A DNA stretch of 44,344 nt, from the NCBI GenBank assembly GCA_030141605.1, contig JAQGDQ010000938.1, positions 1 through 44,344 of the forward strand. The letters are read 5' to 3'. Positions 1 through 10,920 of this stretch are shown here, in pieces (the first letter of the stretch is position 1; every line of letters starts with the position of its first letter). The notes under the pieces were generated by a model, which saw nothing but the letters and a program-made list of their open reading frames with translations, was not told the DNA's origin and searched no databases. The DNA is from Tubiluchus corallicola (Eukaryota > Priapulida > Priapulimorpha > Priapulimorphida > Tubiluchidae). Both the position numbers and the translations under genes were made by a program.

Positions 1-108
1 TGCAGTCACAGAGTTAGTTTAAACATGATTTATTATAGTATTGGATCAGACAGTTTTAACAACATGATTTAGGATCCTCACCACAACAGACTTTATACAC
101 TATTTGCA

Positions 109-352
109 AGAACATTTACCGTAAGAATAGACTATAACTACACAAGCTGACAAGTTTTACTACAAGATTACATTAGACATTAGTAACATTTACAGTAAGA
201 ATAGACTATAACTACACAAGCTGACAAGTTTTACTACAAGATTACATTAGACATTAGTAACATTTACAGTAACAATAGACTATAACTACACAAGCTGACA
301 AGTTTTACTACAAGATTACATTAGACATTAGTAACATTTACAGTAAGATTTG
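109..352. repeat. 74-bp tandem repeat, about 3.3 copies
   Basis: The unit beginning AACATTTACMGTAA recurs at about 109, 183, 257 and 331. It carries the shared segment CTACACAAGCTGACAAG. Copies are nearly identical, with only single-base changes such as AAGAATAG to AACAATAG, so the duplication looks recent. I see no coding potential. Confidence 0.9.
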
Positions 353-892
353 ACTATACTTAGAAACGATAGAAAAGTCAAGGCGAGTTTTGATAGCTAT
401 AATTAACTTTGTAGATCCTTGACTCAGTAGCACATAACAGAAGGTTATGTAGCATTTAGGGAGTCGGTCCCGTAGGTCAGCAGTTTCCTAACTAGTGGTC
501 AGCAATTTCGATCAACTAGTGGTCAGCATTCGCTACTTGAAAGTGAATTCGAATCGAATTTCTAACTTTCGAACTCGAATCTAACCAAATTTCAGCATTT
601 TCGTATCCAAATCGAATTCTAATTCAGTAAAAACTGTCTTCGAATGAATTTTTGAATCACTAATAAAATTTTGCAAACGAATCTCTAGAAGTGGAGGGGA
701 AACAACGTATTTATTGTTTAATAAACGGACTTATTATAATAAAATAATAAAAAACAGCCTCATAAAGATTATGAATATTATTTTTATGCTCCAGTAAAAA
801 CACTAATAATTCGTTTTAAAGATTTTGTAAAGAAATCACAGCAAAATTGTTCTGTTTGCAAGATATTTCTAACGTTTTAACGATAAAGAACG

Positions 893-1312
893 TACGTAGT
901 TCAAGTGCTGAATTATTCAAATCTATAACTTTAAATTCGAATCGAATTCGAACTAAAAATGTTCTAATCGAATTGGAACGTTCGATTAAATTCTAATACG
1001 TAGTTGAAGTGATGAATTATTCAAATCTATAACTTTAAATTCAAATCGAATTCGAACTAAAAATGTTCTAATCATGTTCGAACGTTCGATTAGATTCTAA
1101 TACGTAGTTGAAGTGGTGAATTATTCAAATCTATAACTTTAAATTCGAATCGAATTCGAACTAAAAATGTTCTAATCGAATTCGAACGTTCGATTAGATT
1201 CTAATACGTAGTTTAAGTGGTGAATTATACAAATCTATAATTTTAAATTCGAATCGGATTCGAACTAAAACAATTGTTCTAATTGAATTCGATTCGAATG
1301 TTCGAAATCGTG
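893..1312. repeat. 104-bp tandem repeat, 4 copies, rich in TTCGAA/GAATTC palindromes
   Basis: TACGTAGTT recurs at 893, 997, 1101 and 1205. Each unit carries several overlapping GAATTCGAA-type palindromes and the segment CAAATCTATAA. The flanks (about 540-660 and 1270-1310) share the same TCGAAT-rich composition. The array may therefore be an internal expansion of a larger mobile element whose ends resemble TAGGGAG (456-462) and CTCCCTA (1323-1329). The end assignment is inference; the array itself is plain in the sequence. Confidence 0.85.
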
Positions 1313-1559
1313 CAGTCAATGCTCTCCCTAATCAACACGTAGGTGGTCCTTCTTTACATACCTTCTCCTCCAATTTCTCCTCTGCTGTTTAATAACAGGT
1401 CCTATGGTTTTACAGACAATGTGGCAAATCATTGACAAGGAAACGACATTAATTACTTTCCTATCTTGTCTATACAGGTAGTGATGAGACTTTTCACACT
1501 TCTAGATGATGATCGTGAAATGACCAAAGGTCAAGTGCACCAGACAACGCAGTACTCCA

Positions 1560-2108
1560 CATTTGGTAATGCCTGGAAGCTCATGCTATTGTAATAGTTA
1601 TAATTCTTAGCTAGAATCTTACCTAGTTCATTTTTCTTGTTCCCACGCAAAATTCTGCTAGTGAATTGCTCTACCTACAGACTAATGCACAATTAAGTAA
1701 AGTCCACGTGAAACAACTGAAGTTACTGTATTGGTTTGCCATTTGGTTTTTTAAAAGGTTTTAAGGCAATTCTTAATAGTACTCCACTTGGTAATCTTAG
1801 AATTTCAATAGCCATCTTAAACTTCGGAACTTGACTTTTGAACTCCAAGAAATTTCTTTCGTACTAATGTATAAATCTTCGTTTTTGGTTATGTATGGCC
1901 ATTTTGTCTTTAGAACTTTCCTAAGAAGCAAAATATGAAACGTTTCAATCTGTTTTTCTTGAGTAATCGTTAAACCCCAAGTTTCACTGTTGTACATAAA
2001 TATGCCGGTAACATAAACATTAAATAATCGAAGTTTCACGTTAAGACTTAATTTCTTCCTAGTTAATACATTCTTGTATTTAAGAAAATCATACAATGCT
2101 TGGGCGGA
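1560..2108 (-). mobile_element. LINE 3' fragment (RT C-terminal region), degenerate copy
   Basis: Read on the minus strand, about 2108 down to 1797 gives a frame with LRLFNVYVTGIFMYNSETWG and, further on, LRKVLKTKWPY. This is the typical region after the RT palm in non-LTR retrotransposons (YNSETW...L..FHR..LRRIL..RW). The copy parallels the better-preserved + strand copy at 3946-4512. Past the stop near 1797, homology continues in broken form (AGAATTGCCTTAAAACCTT and related segments) to about 1560. It is truncated at its 5' end against an AT-rich stretch near 2108. It is a dead fragment. Confidence 0.75.
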
Positions 2109-2116
2109 TATATTTA

Positions 2117-2180
2117 ATATATATATATACATAATATATATACATAATATAATACATACATACATATTTAATACATATAC
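2117..2180. repeat. AT-rich low-complexity tract (TA/TACATA)n
   Basis: Alternating TATATA, TACATAA and ACATACATACAT runs lie between the 5' end of the antisense LINE fragment and the hAT-like MITE. No gene is present. Confidence 0.8.
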
Positions 2181-2228
2181 ATGGCTTGGGCTTTCTATTG
2201 GCTATACATGGCTATACAGAAATATTAT

Positions 2229-2624
2229 GGGTGAGCATCGAACATTCGAATTCGTTCCGAACGAGATTTTAATTCTAATTCGATTCGAACTTAAAACTAC
2301 TGATTCGAATAATTCGTCACTTCAACTACATTCCTTCTTTATCATTAAAATGTTTAAAACTTCATGTAATCAGCACAAGTTAGCGGGGATTTCTGTGCAC
2401 AACTGTCAAACAAATTTTTACTGTTTTTACTACAGAACAAAGTAAGTAAGACGCGTGATCTGCGAGACTGTTTTTTGTACATTACTCGAAAATTTGTTCG
2501 ATAATATTTAAACCGATTTCGAATTCGATTCGTATGCGAAAATACTGAAATTCGGTTTGATTCGAGTTCGAAAGTCAAAAATTCAAATTCGAATTTCTTT
2601 TCCGATAGACAATGCTCACCCCTA
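2229..2624. mobile_element. hAT-like MITE with GGGTGAGCAT terminal repeats
   Basis: The left end reads GGGTGAGCATCGAACATTCG. The right end, reverse-complemented, reads GTAGGGGTGAGCATTG. The interior is about 400 bp and repeats TTCGAATTCGA-type palindromes near both ends. GGGTGAGCA termini are familiar from non-autonomous hAT elements (family knowledge). I could not see a clean 8-bp target duplication, so the superfamily is provisional. Short ORFs inside are shadows. Confidence 0.65.
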
Positions 2625-2833
2625 CTATGTATAGATCATCCCAGTCTGTTTAGTGTTTCATCTTAACGCCTGACAATACAGAAGTGAAGTGGACACGAGA
2701 ATTCAAACAACTTCTGCGAGCGGAAATGAAAACGTCTAAACCGGTTATTAACACCAGCAAAACTTGAAGCTCGTATTGGCCTCGCTAGCAGGCTCATTTC
2801 AATCAAGGAGGAAACGTTTCTCTATCCTTTTCA

Positions 2834-2872
2834 TTCTCTCTCTCGCTCTCTTTCGCTCTCTCTCTCTCTCTC

Positions 2873-2917
<45 letters not shown>

Positions 2918-2922
2918 TTCTC

Positions 2923-2967
<45 letters not shown>

Positions 2968-2999
2968 TTCTCTTTCTCTTCTCTCTCTCTCTCTCTCTC

Positions 3000-3092
<93 letters not shown>
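2834..3092. repeat. (CT)n / (TCTCTTTC)n microsatellite, about 260 bp
   Basis: An almost uninterrupted pyrimidine tract of CT dinucleotides with TTTCTC and TGTC interruptions; the last 80 bases or so are pure. Long 'SLSLSL' and 'RERERE' frames on both strands follow from the dinucleotide and are not genes. It lies just downstream of the candidate antisense exons. Confidence 0.95.
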
Positions 3093-3094
<2 letters not shown>

Positions 3095-3300
3095 GCATGT
3101 CTGTCTGGCTTTTGAACTACGTAAAGTTTCCAAATTGGACTGCAGAATCTTTCAGAAAACTGACAGCTTCGGACCAAGACATTTTACAAAGCAGACAGGT
3201 TTTTAAGGAAAACTTTCATCAACTTATGCAAAAAAACTGGCACTGGTCAGCCTAGGTCACCACGCTCCGACAGAACACAACATAAGAAAAATGAACTTAC

Positions 3301-3384
3301 CTTTGAAAAAGTTTCTCAACAGAGAAAGATGTTTCGTTGAAATCCAAATTGCCGGGAAAGTTTGAGCAGCAGTCTGCCGCGTCT
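3301..3384 (-). CDS. Candidate internal exon B of an unrecognised antisense gene
   Basis: On the minus strand a TTTCAG acceptor precedes 84 open nucleotides. They encode DAADCCSNFPGNLDFNETSF followed by SVEKLFQ, and end at AAAG|GTAAGTTC, a near-consensus splice donor. The exon needs one base to finish a codon, and the candidate exon at 3639-3865 leaves exactly two, so the phases fit. The polypyrimidine tract is weak, and other acceptors exist in the 254-bp intron (3385-3638). I do not recognise the protein. It would be nested, antisense, in an intron of the NCKX gene. The next exon downstream is not clear because the CT microsatellite follows. It could also be a pseudogene fragment. Confidence 0.4.
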
Positions 3385-3638
3385 CTGAAACCTTCTGCGC
3401 TTCAAATTACGGGATATTTATACTGAGGTCACGTGTCTGTATTGATGGACGCCGCTCGGTTACCTTGCGCATGAGACGTAATGAAAATAGATGATAAGGC
3501 ATCATGCATCATTGTTGAAATTACCGTGCTAATCTATGTAACGTAATGTACCTGAAAGGGATCACAGATTCTTTAACAATATCAGACTAAACGAAAGAGG
3601 AGGGGGCAATGATAAGAAACAGTAACAGAATAATTTAC

Positions 3639-3865
3639 CTGTTGTAAAGTTTGTTATCATTTTCAAATCGAATTAAGTTCTTTATTTCAGCGGTTTCATC
3701 ACGAATACTAACTCTGTTTAAGTCCAGACAGTCTATAAAAGTCACTTTACAATGATCACTTAATACTGACAATATTTTCTTAAACGTTTCACTTAACTCT
3801 GTCACGTTGGGTTGTCGATGGTTTAATAAACAGAGGATGGATCTGTTTAGCCAAGCGGACATAAC
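3639..3865 (-). CDS. Candidate internal exon A of an unrecognised antisense gene
   Basis: On the minus strand, TTTTACAG lies immediately upstream of GTT ATG TCC, and the frame stays open for 227 nt to ACAACAG|GTAAATT, a good donor. It encodes about 75 residues with a protein-like composition, for example VTELSETFKKILSVLSDHCK in the middle and DLNRVSIRDETAEIK later. The segment reads as a mixed alpha/beta domain, with no low complexity. It joins in phase (2 bases left over) to the exon at 3301-3384. I do not recognise the family. No confident upstream exon is visible; a 36-codon ATG-started piece at 5449-5556 ending at GTGAAC would fit in phase 0, but that is speculative. The ATG at 3862 could be an internal methionine or a start. 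Confidence 0.45.
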
Positions 3866-3945
3866 CTGTAAAATTTTTATAAAGGCGCGTGTAACTTTGG
3901 GGCACTTTTCTAAACAGCGAAGATGATATCAAAAGTAGAAAGCAA

Positions 3946-4512
3946 CAAGCAATGCATGCTTTTCTTCAACACGAGAATGTATTAACTAGCAAGAAATTAA
4001 GTCTTAACGTAAGACTTCGATTATTTAATGCTTATATTACCAGTATATTTATGTACAACAGCGAAACTTGGGGTTTAACGATTACTCAAGAAAAGCAGAT
4101 TGACTCATTTCAAAGAAGTCTTCCAAGGAAAGTTTTAAAGATAAGATGGCCATACATAATCAAAAATGAAGATTTATACACCAAAACAAAAGAAATTTTT
4201 TGGAGTTCAAAAGTCAAGATCCGAAGATTAAAATAGCTAGGACATCTTCTAAGATTACCTAAGAATCGCCTTAAAGGAAGCCTTGAAACCTTGCAAAAAA
4301 CCACCTGGTAAACCTAAAACAACTTGGATGGCTAAGTTAAATAAAGACGTTCAACAACTTCAACTAAATCTATCTTTAGGAGTAGAAGAACTTACGCTGT
4401 TAGCTGCAGATAGAAGTGGGTGGATGACTCTAATAAATGTTGATACCTCAATGCCTACAACAGGTGGAATGAGATTTTGAAGAAGAAGAAGAAGAAGAAG
4501 AAGAAGAAGAAA
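3946..4512 (+). mobile_element. LINE 3' end with (GAA)n tail
   Basis: The frame from 3952 encodes LRLFNAYITSIFMYNSETWG and VLKIRWPYIIKNEDLY, the region C-terminal to the RT palm in RTE/L1-like non-LTR retrotransposons. A stop at about 4234 and a frameshift interrupt the typical WLGHLLRLP segment. The frame resumes near 4283 with GKPKTTWMAKLNKDV and AADRSGWMTLIN, matching the conserved 'GRP...W...L..D...A.DR..W' tail. It ends at TGA (4478-4480), followed directly by (AGA)10, the microsatellite-like 3' end expected of this class. It is 5'-truncated and inactive, and the clade is tentative. Confidence 0.8.
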
Positions 4513-5603
4513 GTGTTACTTTTCCAACATAAACCTGGCCACTTAGAAATTACACCTATATGCACTTGCGGTGCATCTAGTAAACCTTTTTATGAAGTAA
4601 AAATAAAAAATACATAAAAACTACTGGTTGTTCTACAAACGTTTTTAAGACTGAATGTTAGGAAGCAACTAACTAAACCACTTGAGAAACCTGCATATTT
4701 TCAGATACGTTTTAATCACGACGCAACGTTTTAGCAGCGAAGTAACATCTGTGTGAGACACCGAAGCAATAGATTTGGAGCTACTTTGATCATTCGTGTT
4801 TTTATTTTCCATTCCTTTTACCATTTCAACATTTTTACAAGCTTTGTGCAGTTTTCACTACCTCTGGGGATACTTTCACAACCATTGTGCAGTTTTCACT
4901 ACCTCTGGGGATACTTTCACAACCATTGTGCAGTTTTCACTACCTCTGAGGATGCTTTTACAACTGTTACATAATACGGATACACCGTCGGGCAACCACT
5001 TCTGTTATCTCAGCCTTTTCAAGTGTAACTAAAACAGCAGCAATAGATCAATCAATGTAACGAGAGGCTTTCTTGGTTGCACAGGTGACTTTGCAAGTCT
5101 TCCTCTCCGCCTCTCTTCCTTGCCATAATTGATCAAAACATTTTTCTTTCGATGGTGCTCTACCGCGGTGCAGTTGAATAATTCATTGGTTTCCTGCAAG
5201 ATTTTTCTACACGGCGCAAGTGATTAATTAAGAACATGAGGATAAGGAAATGCAAACATGAGAGAAAGTAGCCAAAAGATCACGTTTGACTATAGCTCTA
5301 TGCAAACCAATTCAAGCTGAATTAAGTTATAACTTATAAAAAACGTTCCTGGGGAAAAACGTCTTCCTTGTAATAAATCTTGCGCGGCTGTACAAATAAT
5401 CGAAGAGATATAACAGAGAGAAAGATGTCCGCTCTCACAACGGTTCACCAAACACAGTTCCAAATCTACTATAACTTTAACCTTTGACCTTTGGTCGTTG
5501 TTTATTTCGTGTAACAGAATTTTAGGTAAGAAAATATTAGCTCCACCCATGTTCAACTAACTTCCTTGTGACTTGACCTGTGACTGACTTAACCTCGTGC
5601 TTC
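4513..5603. other. Intronic spacer with no supported gene
   Basis: AT-rich sequence that contains the 41-bp triplication at 4846-4967. A minus-strand open frame at 5290-5556 begins with two methionines and looks somewhat protein-like (GANIFLPKILLHEIN), but it has no convincing splice signals except a GTGAAC at 5448-5443. I do not call it. Confidence 0.5.
4846..4967. repeat. 41-bp tandem triplication
   Basis: GTGCAGTTTTCACTACCTCT recurs at 4846, 4887 and 4928, followed each time by GRGGATRCTTTYACAAC. The copies are almost identical. Confidence 0.9.
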
Positions 5604-5607
5604 TTAA

Positions 5608-6148
5608 AGGAAAACCGGATGGTTGTGTAAAGTGTAAACATGAGTTCAGAATAAATAATGCTCTTAAATATAGAAAACTACAAAAGCTTTTATAAAATCA
5701 AAGCTTAGATTAAATAATAATTACCTCGGATACTCAAATTGTGTTAAACTTTTAAAGCTACGCGGGGCTCAGTGAATCTACTAAGACTGGCAGCGGCGCC
5801 TTTTTGTCACGTGCGCGTGGCCGATAAATAGAAGGCGGTACCGTGATAACCATGATCATGAACTGCTGTGTTAGTTTCTGACGTCATATGACGTAGAGCC
5901 CATTTTTCGTGACATCATGCGTTTAAGCAGTACTGTAACACTTATGCAAATGTGCTTGATGCGCAAGGGAAGACGTCTGCCATTGCGCAAACTGTGATTA
6001 GTTTCTGACGTAAGCAATAGCTGTGTTCGGTTGCTGTTAATTAACTTTCTAAGCTAATTATTCAAATATAAGAAACAATTGTTAACTTTTATAGGCAAGA
6101 AAATGTATATTTTGCACAGTAAATTAAAAGATTAAGTCTAAATAATCG
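5608..6148. mobile_element. TTAA MITE family 1, copy 1 (right tip lost)
   Basis: It starts TTAA|AGGAAAACCGGATGGTTG and shares its whole interior with the copies at 15617, 24634 and 32569, for example GGCAGCGGCGCCTTTTTGTC and ACGTCATATGACG. The right side reaches GTCTAAATAATCG and then jumps directly to TTTAA. About 12 bases of the terminal repeat are therefore deleted while the TTAA remains. It is non-autonomous, with no transposase. Confidence 0.85.
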
Positions 6149-6153
6149 TTTAA

Positions 6154-8360
6154 ATGAAGATCATAATGCGACTATTATCTCCAGGTTTGGCCACATTTTT
6201 TAACCTTAAATTCAACATTTGAATGGAAAAACTTTAAACGTTAAACGCGAAATTGATAAAAATTTGGCAGGTTGGGCCAATGTTGAAGCCCAGGGAAGCG
6301 AAACTGCAGAGTTCAGCAAGAAAGCGAATCTGATCTTTGTCGATTTATAGCAAACTGTTTCTTTATAAACACTGACTTTTCACGTAATTTATTGAAGGAG
6401 ATCACAAGACGCGCTTCGCTATGGAATTCAGTGGTTGGCTAGAGGACAAACATCGTGACACGTAAATGCACAAAATTTCATAACCGCATCAGTACTGAAA
6501 TGGCATTAATTTTGTGGCTAGTTTGCATGCGAGCAGCTTAACAGTACTAGATATTACCCCCCCCCCTGAATCCGTCAAGATCACGCACATGGAGCAAAAC
6601 TAAGACAATTGTCGTTATCTTTTTAAAATATTTAATCCTTATCCTTTCTAGCAACGTATTTTATCCAAGTTTATCTAAAAATGGCTAAAATCAGTGTTAG
6701 CAGGAGCTAACGAGAGCTTCCAAATTACAATTAATTGTAGTACCTACGAAAATCTGTACTGTTGTACACTTTTTAGTACAGTTGTACCTACGCACACTTG
6801 TACAATTGTTGTCGGAGATAATTGACTGTAGTCCACTATATTAAGAATTTTTCTTTGGTTCTTGAATTTGCATTTGTGAAGCCGCGCAGATTCCTCAATT
6901 TTTTTTGCAAAATTCTCACCAAAATGGTTCCTGTGTTGGCAAGAAAATGGCGGTCTCATTTCCATCCACTGCTGGAATATCTCTATTTGCAATTTACCAA
7001 GCGTGATTCCACAAACAAGACTGCTAATGGACTTGTAAATACGTCAGAGTAGAGCAGCATCGCTATTTACAATAACGCGTGCGTTTCCAAATCATGGCGC
7101 TGAAAATTGCTAAACAAAACGAAAAAAAGGCGGACAGGTGCAAGTCTCTTCGTTATTTCAAGCTCATGAATAACAGTATCTACGTGGCTTTATAAATCAT
7201 CTAAAACATTTCATGTTTTATATAAATAATTGGTTCAAGTTAGTGTACGCTGGTCTTAGATACGCTAGCGCGATCTGACTAATTACTGCATTTTCATTAC
7301 GGGCAAGTTTACAAAACAAGACGTCAGAATAATCATATTGGATCTGACATATACAGTACTGCCTTACAGAACGTACAGATGCAATACTCAGTTTTTATGC
7401 TATACGGTATTATATATAAGGTGTTTTATAAATAATTTTGCGGAAGAAATGTGCTTAAATGTGTGAAAAAGAAACATTAAATTTTGAACTAAGAATTTTA
7501 ATTTGGTGATGCGTTTAAAAATGTGATTCTTTAATTATACGTTTTGAAGTGCATTAGGAAACATTAGCCACGAATCACATTTTCTACAAACTATGAATTC
7601 ACTTTCCTTCAAAGTGTATTCAAAACGCACATAATCTATCGAAGTTTTTTTTCTATATTAATAAATTTTAACGTAATGTATTGGCAATTGATTTTCCATA
7701 CATAATTCTGTTGTGTTCAAAAAAACAGGCAGTGAATGTCATTTTAGGAACCTTGAAACTGTAAAAATGTCTAAGTCTGACTCTTGAAGCAAATATTGCA
7801 AACCACTAAAACGTTGTTTTAAAAAAAACGAAGTTATTACAGTAATATTTGTGTGTTATAATAGGCAAAATGGAAAATGTTACCAAATGCAATTTACCTA
7901 TTTATATTTTTGGAAACTTTGTAAAAAAAAATAAACATTATCTCTAATTCTTTATTTGTAGAAAATGAAACCCATTCCCCGTGTTTCCTATTTCGAATGT
8001 TTACCACAAGCTTACTTTTAAAATTAACATACTAATTTGAGATATTGAATCTCTAATTAGTGTACTCTTAAACGGTAGTAGCCTTTACTGAACCATGATC
8101 AAAATGTAGTTATATTTGATATTGTTCAAACATATATAAAAAAAATACTCGTCGATTCGCCTATTAGTGTGGTTCATTTTGTACTACGAAGGTATTTCAT
8201 TGTACATTAATCTATTTCTTTCATTTCATCTGTACATCACCTGTACACTCAGTTCTTCCTGAGGCAGGGCTCTTTATCAGGGGTAACTGTGGCCAAAGGT
8301 TTATTTTTGTTCTACAATAATAAAAATATGGTTATATAAAAAATTAACATAGTTGATCTT
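6154..8360. other. Intronic spacer, no gene seen
   Basis: AT-rich sequence without long open frames. Small features are a C9 run at 6556-6564 and a cluster of TGTAC palindromic words at about 6757-6806 (CTGTACTGTTGTAC facing GTACAGTTGTAC). I see no exon signals linked to an open frame. Confidence 0.6.
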
Positions 8361-8399
8361 TCTGGTTTAGAGATAATTCATTAGTGCGAAACTAAGCAT

Positions 8400-8640
8400 A
8401 TAATTAGTTTAGACAGTAACGCATTCGTGGCAATTTAGCACAGAAGATTTTTTCATCATTTTTGAATAGTCCAGAGTTTCGTAATCTAGAAATATTACAC
8501 GGGTCATTCATCTAGGCTAAAAATAAAAAAGGTCCAAAAATTGGCCCTTGTGGTATACCACAAGTAACTATCTTTGTAGTAGAGTAAAGATTTTAAATTT
8601 TAATACTAGGCCGTTGCAGTTTGCTTGTTGTTCTTGCTTT
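8400..8640 (-). pseudogene. Fossil reverse-transcriptase palm of a CR1/L2/Jockey-like LINE
   Basis: The minus-strand reading across 8580-8521 gives KIVTCGIPQGPIFGPFLF, matching the conserved GVPQGSxLGPLLF motif of non-LTR reverse transcriptases, with a preceding segment like the usual '..INGxxS..' strand. In-frame stops occur on both sides (a TAA near 8600 and a TAG near 8513), and the catalytic YADD block is not recognisable. It is a small dead fragment. Confidence 0.7.
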
Positions 8641-8649
8641 AAAATTAAA

Positions 8650-9722
8650 TTTCATTGATTCATTAAACAAATGTCGACATGATCACGTGACTGCCATAAA
8701 AGGAGCAATAAATACCTTTAAGTAATTGCAGGTAACAGCAATCAACAATCAACATTATTTTGCTTGTTATATTGCTGGAACTACAACACTTAGCAATTAC
8801 CAAGGGGGCTTGGGGCCAAATTTCTCACTGTTTACTTAAAGTTTCCAATTTTAGACTTGGATTTTTGGTTCTATTGAAGTACGCATTATAAAAAAGTTGT
8901 AAAATGAATAATATATGCAAGTGTACCGAAATATGCTAGCTATAAGATTAATGCATTAATGATAAAGTAATCAATAAAGTCAATTGAACTTTTAGAGGCA
9001 TGCAAGTTTTGTAAATCGTGCAGTTTTCATTACACTGCAGCCAAAAATAAAATTAAACCCGTTTCCTGATGTAATCAATTCTGGTTTGATATCATTTTAT
9101 ATTGCAACGTTATTTAAAGACTATCAACGTTTTCGCCTGACTACGTCAATAAATACCGTCACATCGCCAAAATTCACAACAATAACGCAATTATAAAACG
9201 TAATTAAAATCTTCGAACAAGTGAACAACGGCTTCCTGTTGACTTTAGTTGTTCTCTGTTTGGTTTAATAACATTCAGCTTTTCTGGTGTAGCAAGTCGA
9301 CTGCGTCAGCGACGTTCTGTAACGTTTTGGCTTCTGACTGTTTGTTTTCACATTGCCTCTTCGGGGAGTGAATCTTTGCTCTCCTGATTAATGTTTACAC
9401 AGGTAGCAGATAATTAAAACAGGTGTTTTGTCAGTACCTGCAGTCAATAATGTCTAATTAAGCATCGCGTGGATGAACGTTAATTTGCTCAATAATCTGC
9501 ACTTTTGCATGACATGTTATTTACTTTGATGCGCCAGTATGGCGTTTCTTGAGCGTAGTCAGTTCACAATGAAGCTTTTTAGGAAACGGTGGCTTCAAAT
9601 CGGATTTTTTGGTTTAGGCTAAAGTTGACAATTCACCAGTTTGATGACACTAAAGATACTCTAAAACAGAATTCCACTTAGCTTATTCGGAAACAATTTT
9701 TAACTTTCTTTGTGTTTTGCAG
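8650..9722. other. Spacer upstream of the first visible NCKX exon
   Basis: No repeat or exon is recognisable. The last 60 bases carry the T-rich tract (TTTTTAACTTTCTTTGTGTTTTGCAG) that serves as the acceptor for the exon at 9723. Confidence 0.5.
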
Positions 9723-9917
9723 GTAAAATGGATGACAAGGCCTATCACCTACACAAGTTAGCCAACGTTACGGAGCATGCGCACGACAACGGCGGGTCGG
9801 GAATTCCCAACGGCTCCATCGGGATAATGGAGGAGAATGCAGGAACGAGTAAGCCTCCCACGCCCATAGCAGACCCTCACCGCCATTCCAGCCAAGAAAC
9901 AACTGTTACCATCATAG
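9723..9917 (+). CDS. NCKX: NCKX exchanger, cytoplasmic-loop exon (first visible exon)
   Basis: A strong acceptor (TTGTGTTTTGCAG) precedes 195 open nucleotides, ending at ATCATAG|GTGCTT. The exon begins with two bases of a split codon and ends with one base over. It encodes a polar, histidine-rich stretch (KAYHLHKLANVTEHAHDNGG) and then a Gly/Ser/Pro/Thr-rich part (GTSKPPTPIADPHRHSS, QETTVTII). No membrane segment is present. In NCKX proteins the large cytoplasmic loop between the two transport halves is variable and hydrophilic, so this assignment rests mainly on the phase chain to the exons at 25447 and 35621, which carry recognisable family sequence. The preceding exon, with the alpha-1 repeat and start codon, is not in the window. 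Downstream splicing crosses a 15.5 kb intron. Confidence 0.8.
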
Positions 9918-10194
9918 GTGCTTGTGGTGTCTTATGAATGTTGTGGTTGTTTCTTTAAGAAAGTCTTTCCTTTAACACTTTCATCAACGTTTTCTTACAT
10001 ATTTCTTTCACGTCTATTAAACATTTATTTATCTTTGCTCACCTTCAGACTATTCTTTGCAACGAAGGCCATTTCTCTAATTTTTTCAAATATATCAAAC
10101 AATCCTTGACAAATTAAAACCACTTTTGTAACTCGTTCAAAATTCTCAAAGGCACTTTTGGGTATTTAAAACAAGTTAAAATAAAAACACTCGT

Positions 10195-10322
10195 GATAAC
10201 GATTGATGATACTGGTGATACAGGTGATGATCATGTTGTTGTCCATGGTAGTGCTGGTCGTGATGATGGCGGTAGTGGTGTCAGTGGTGGTAGTAATGGT
10301 TTTGACGATGATGTTTATGGTT
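10195..10322 (+). repeat. Imperfect (GRT)n triplet-rich tract
   Basis: A cryptically simple run of GATGAT, GGTGAT, GGTAGT and GGTGGT words over about 125 bases. It looks like a decayed trinucleotide repeat. Confidence 0.7.
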
Positions 10323-10469
10323 CTTGAATAATTAAGCTATCGGAGAATATTATAAACGGAACCAGCTATAACAATAATTTGGGTGTTACGAATTTTTCTT
10401 TTTTCAAAATCTTTCATAAACGTAATAGCGAAATAGGTGAATAGTCCATTTTGCTAAACAATCGTTTAA

Positions 10470-10920
10470 AGGACAAGAAAAGGCCTGGTTAAAGCAAGTC
10501 TCGGAAAATTTTCGCTAAAGAATTATAATGCTTAGAGGCAATCTTAAGCGTTTATCATACTCACGTTAAAAGAATTTCCTTTTTTCATTTTAAATACTGT
10601 CGCGAGACTGTCAAGGCGGCGCCATATTGGATGGCGTCACAGAACCACAACATAAATCTTTATAGTACACGTGCTCAGAACTCACTGCGACTGTGTTCGA
10701 GTGATGTCATGACACGTGATCCGTCACATGCTGGCTTTTCAATTGGCGGACTAAATGAAACATGTCTGCGCCAACGTTTACTGCAGCGGTTGAAATATTT
10801 TACAAAAATTGAAGTAAATGCGAAAACGAGAGTACTTTATTCGCTTAAGATTATACTTACGTGATATAATTTTTATTGCCAATTTTCTGAGGCTTACTTT
10901 GGTTGGCCATTTTCTTTCCT
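10470..10920 (+). mobile_element. TTAA MITE family 2, copy A
   Basis: TTAA|AGGACAAGAAAAGGCC forms the left end and TTTTCTTTCCT|TTAA the right, 451 bp between the TTAA sites. The interior includes GATGTCATGACACGTGATC and GGCGGCGCCATATTGGATGG. The partner at 11691-12143 is the same element in the opposite orientation. The TTAA target and AGG start fit a piggyBac-like mobilising transposase (family knowledge). No transposase is encoded. Confidence 0.85.

Noticed and set aside
2764-3255. Ser-Leu and Arg-Glu repeat proteins
   Set aside because: Translation of the CT/GA microsatellite. One minus-strand frame could in theory continue the antisense gene after 3301, but no donor exists in it.
5290-5556. 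88-codon minus-strand frame beginning MNMGGANIF
   Set aside because: It is protein-like and could be a first exon, but the only donor (GTGAAC) is weak. It is kept as a remark, not a feature.
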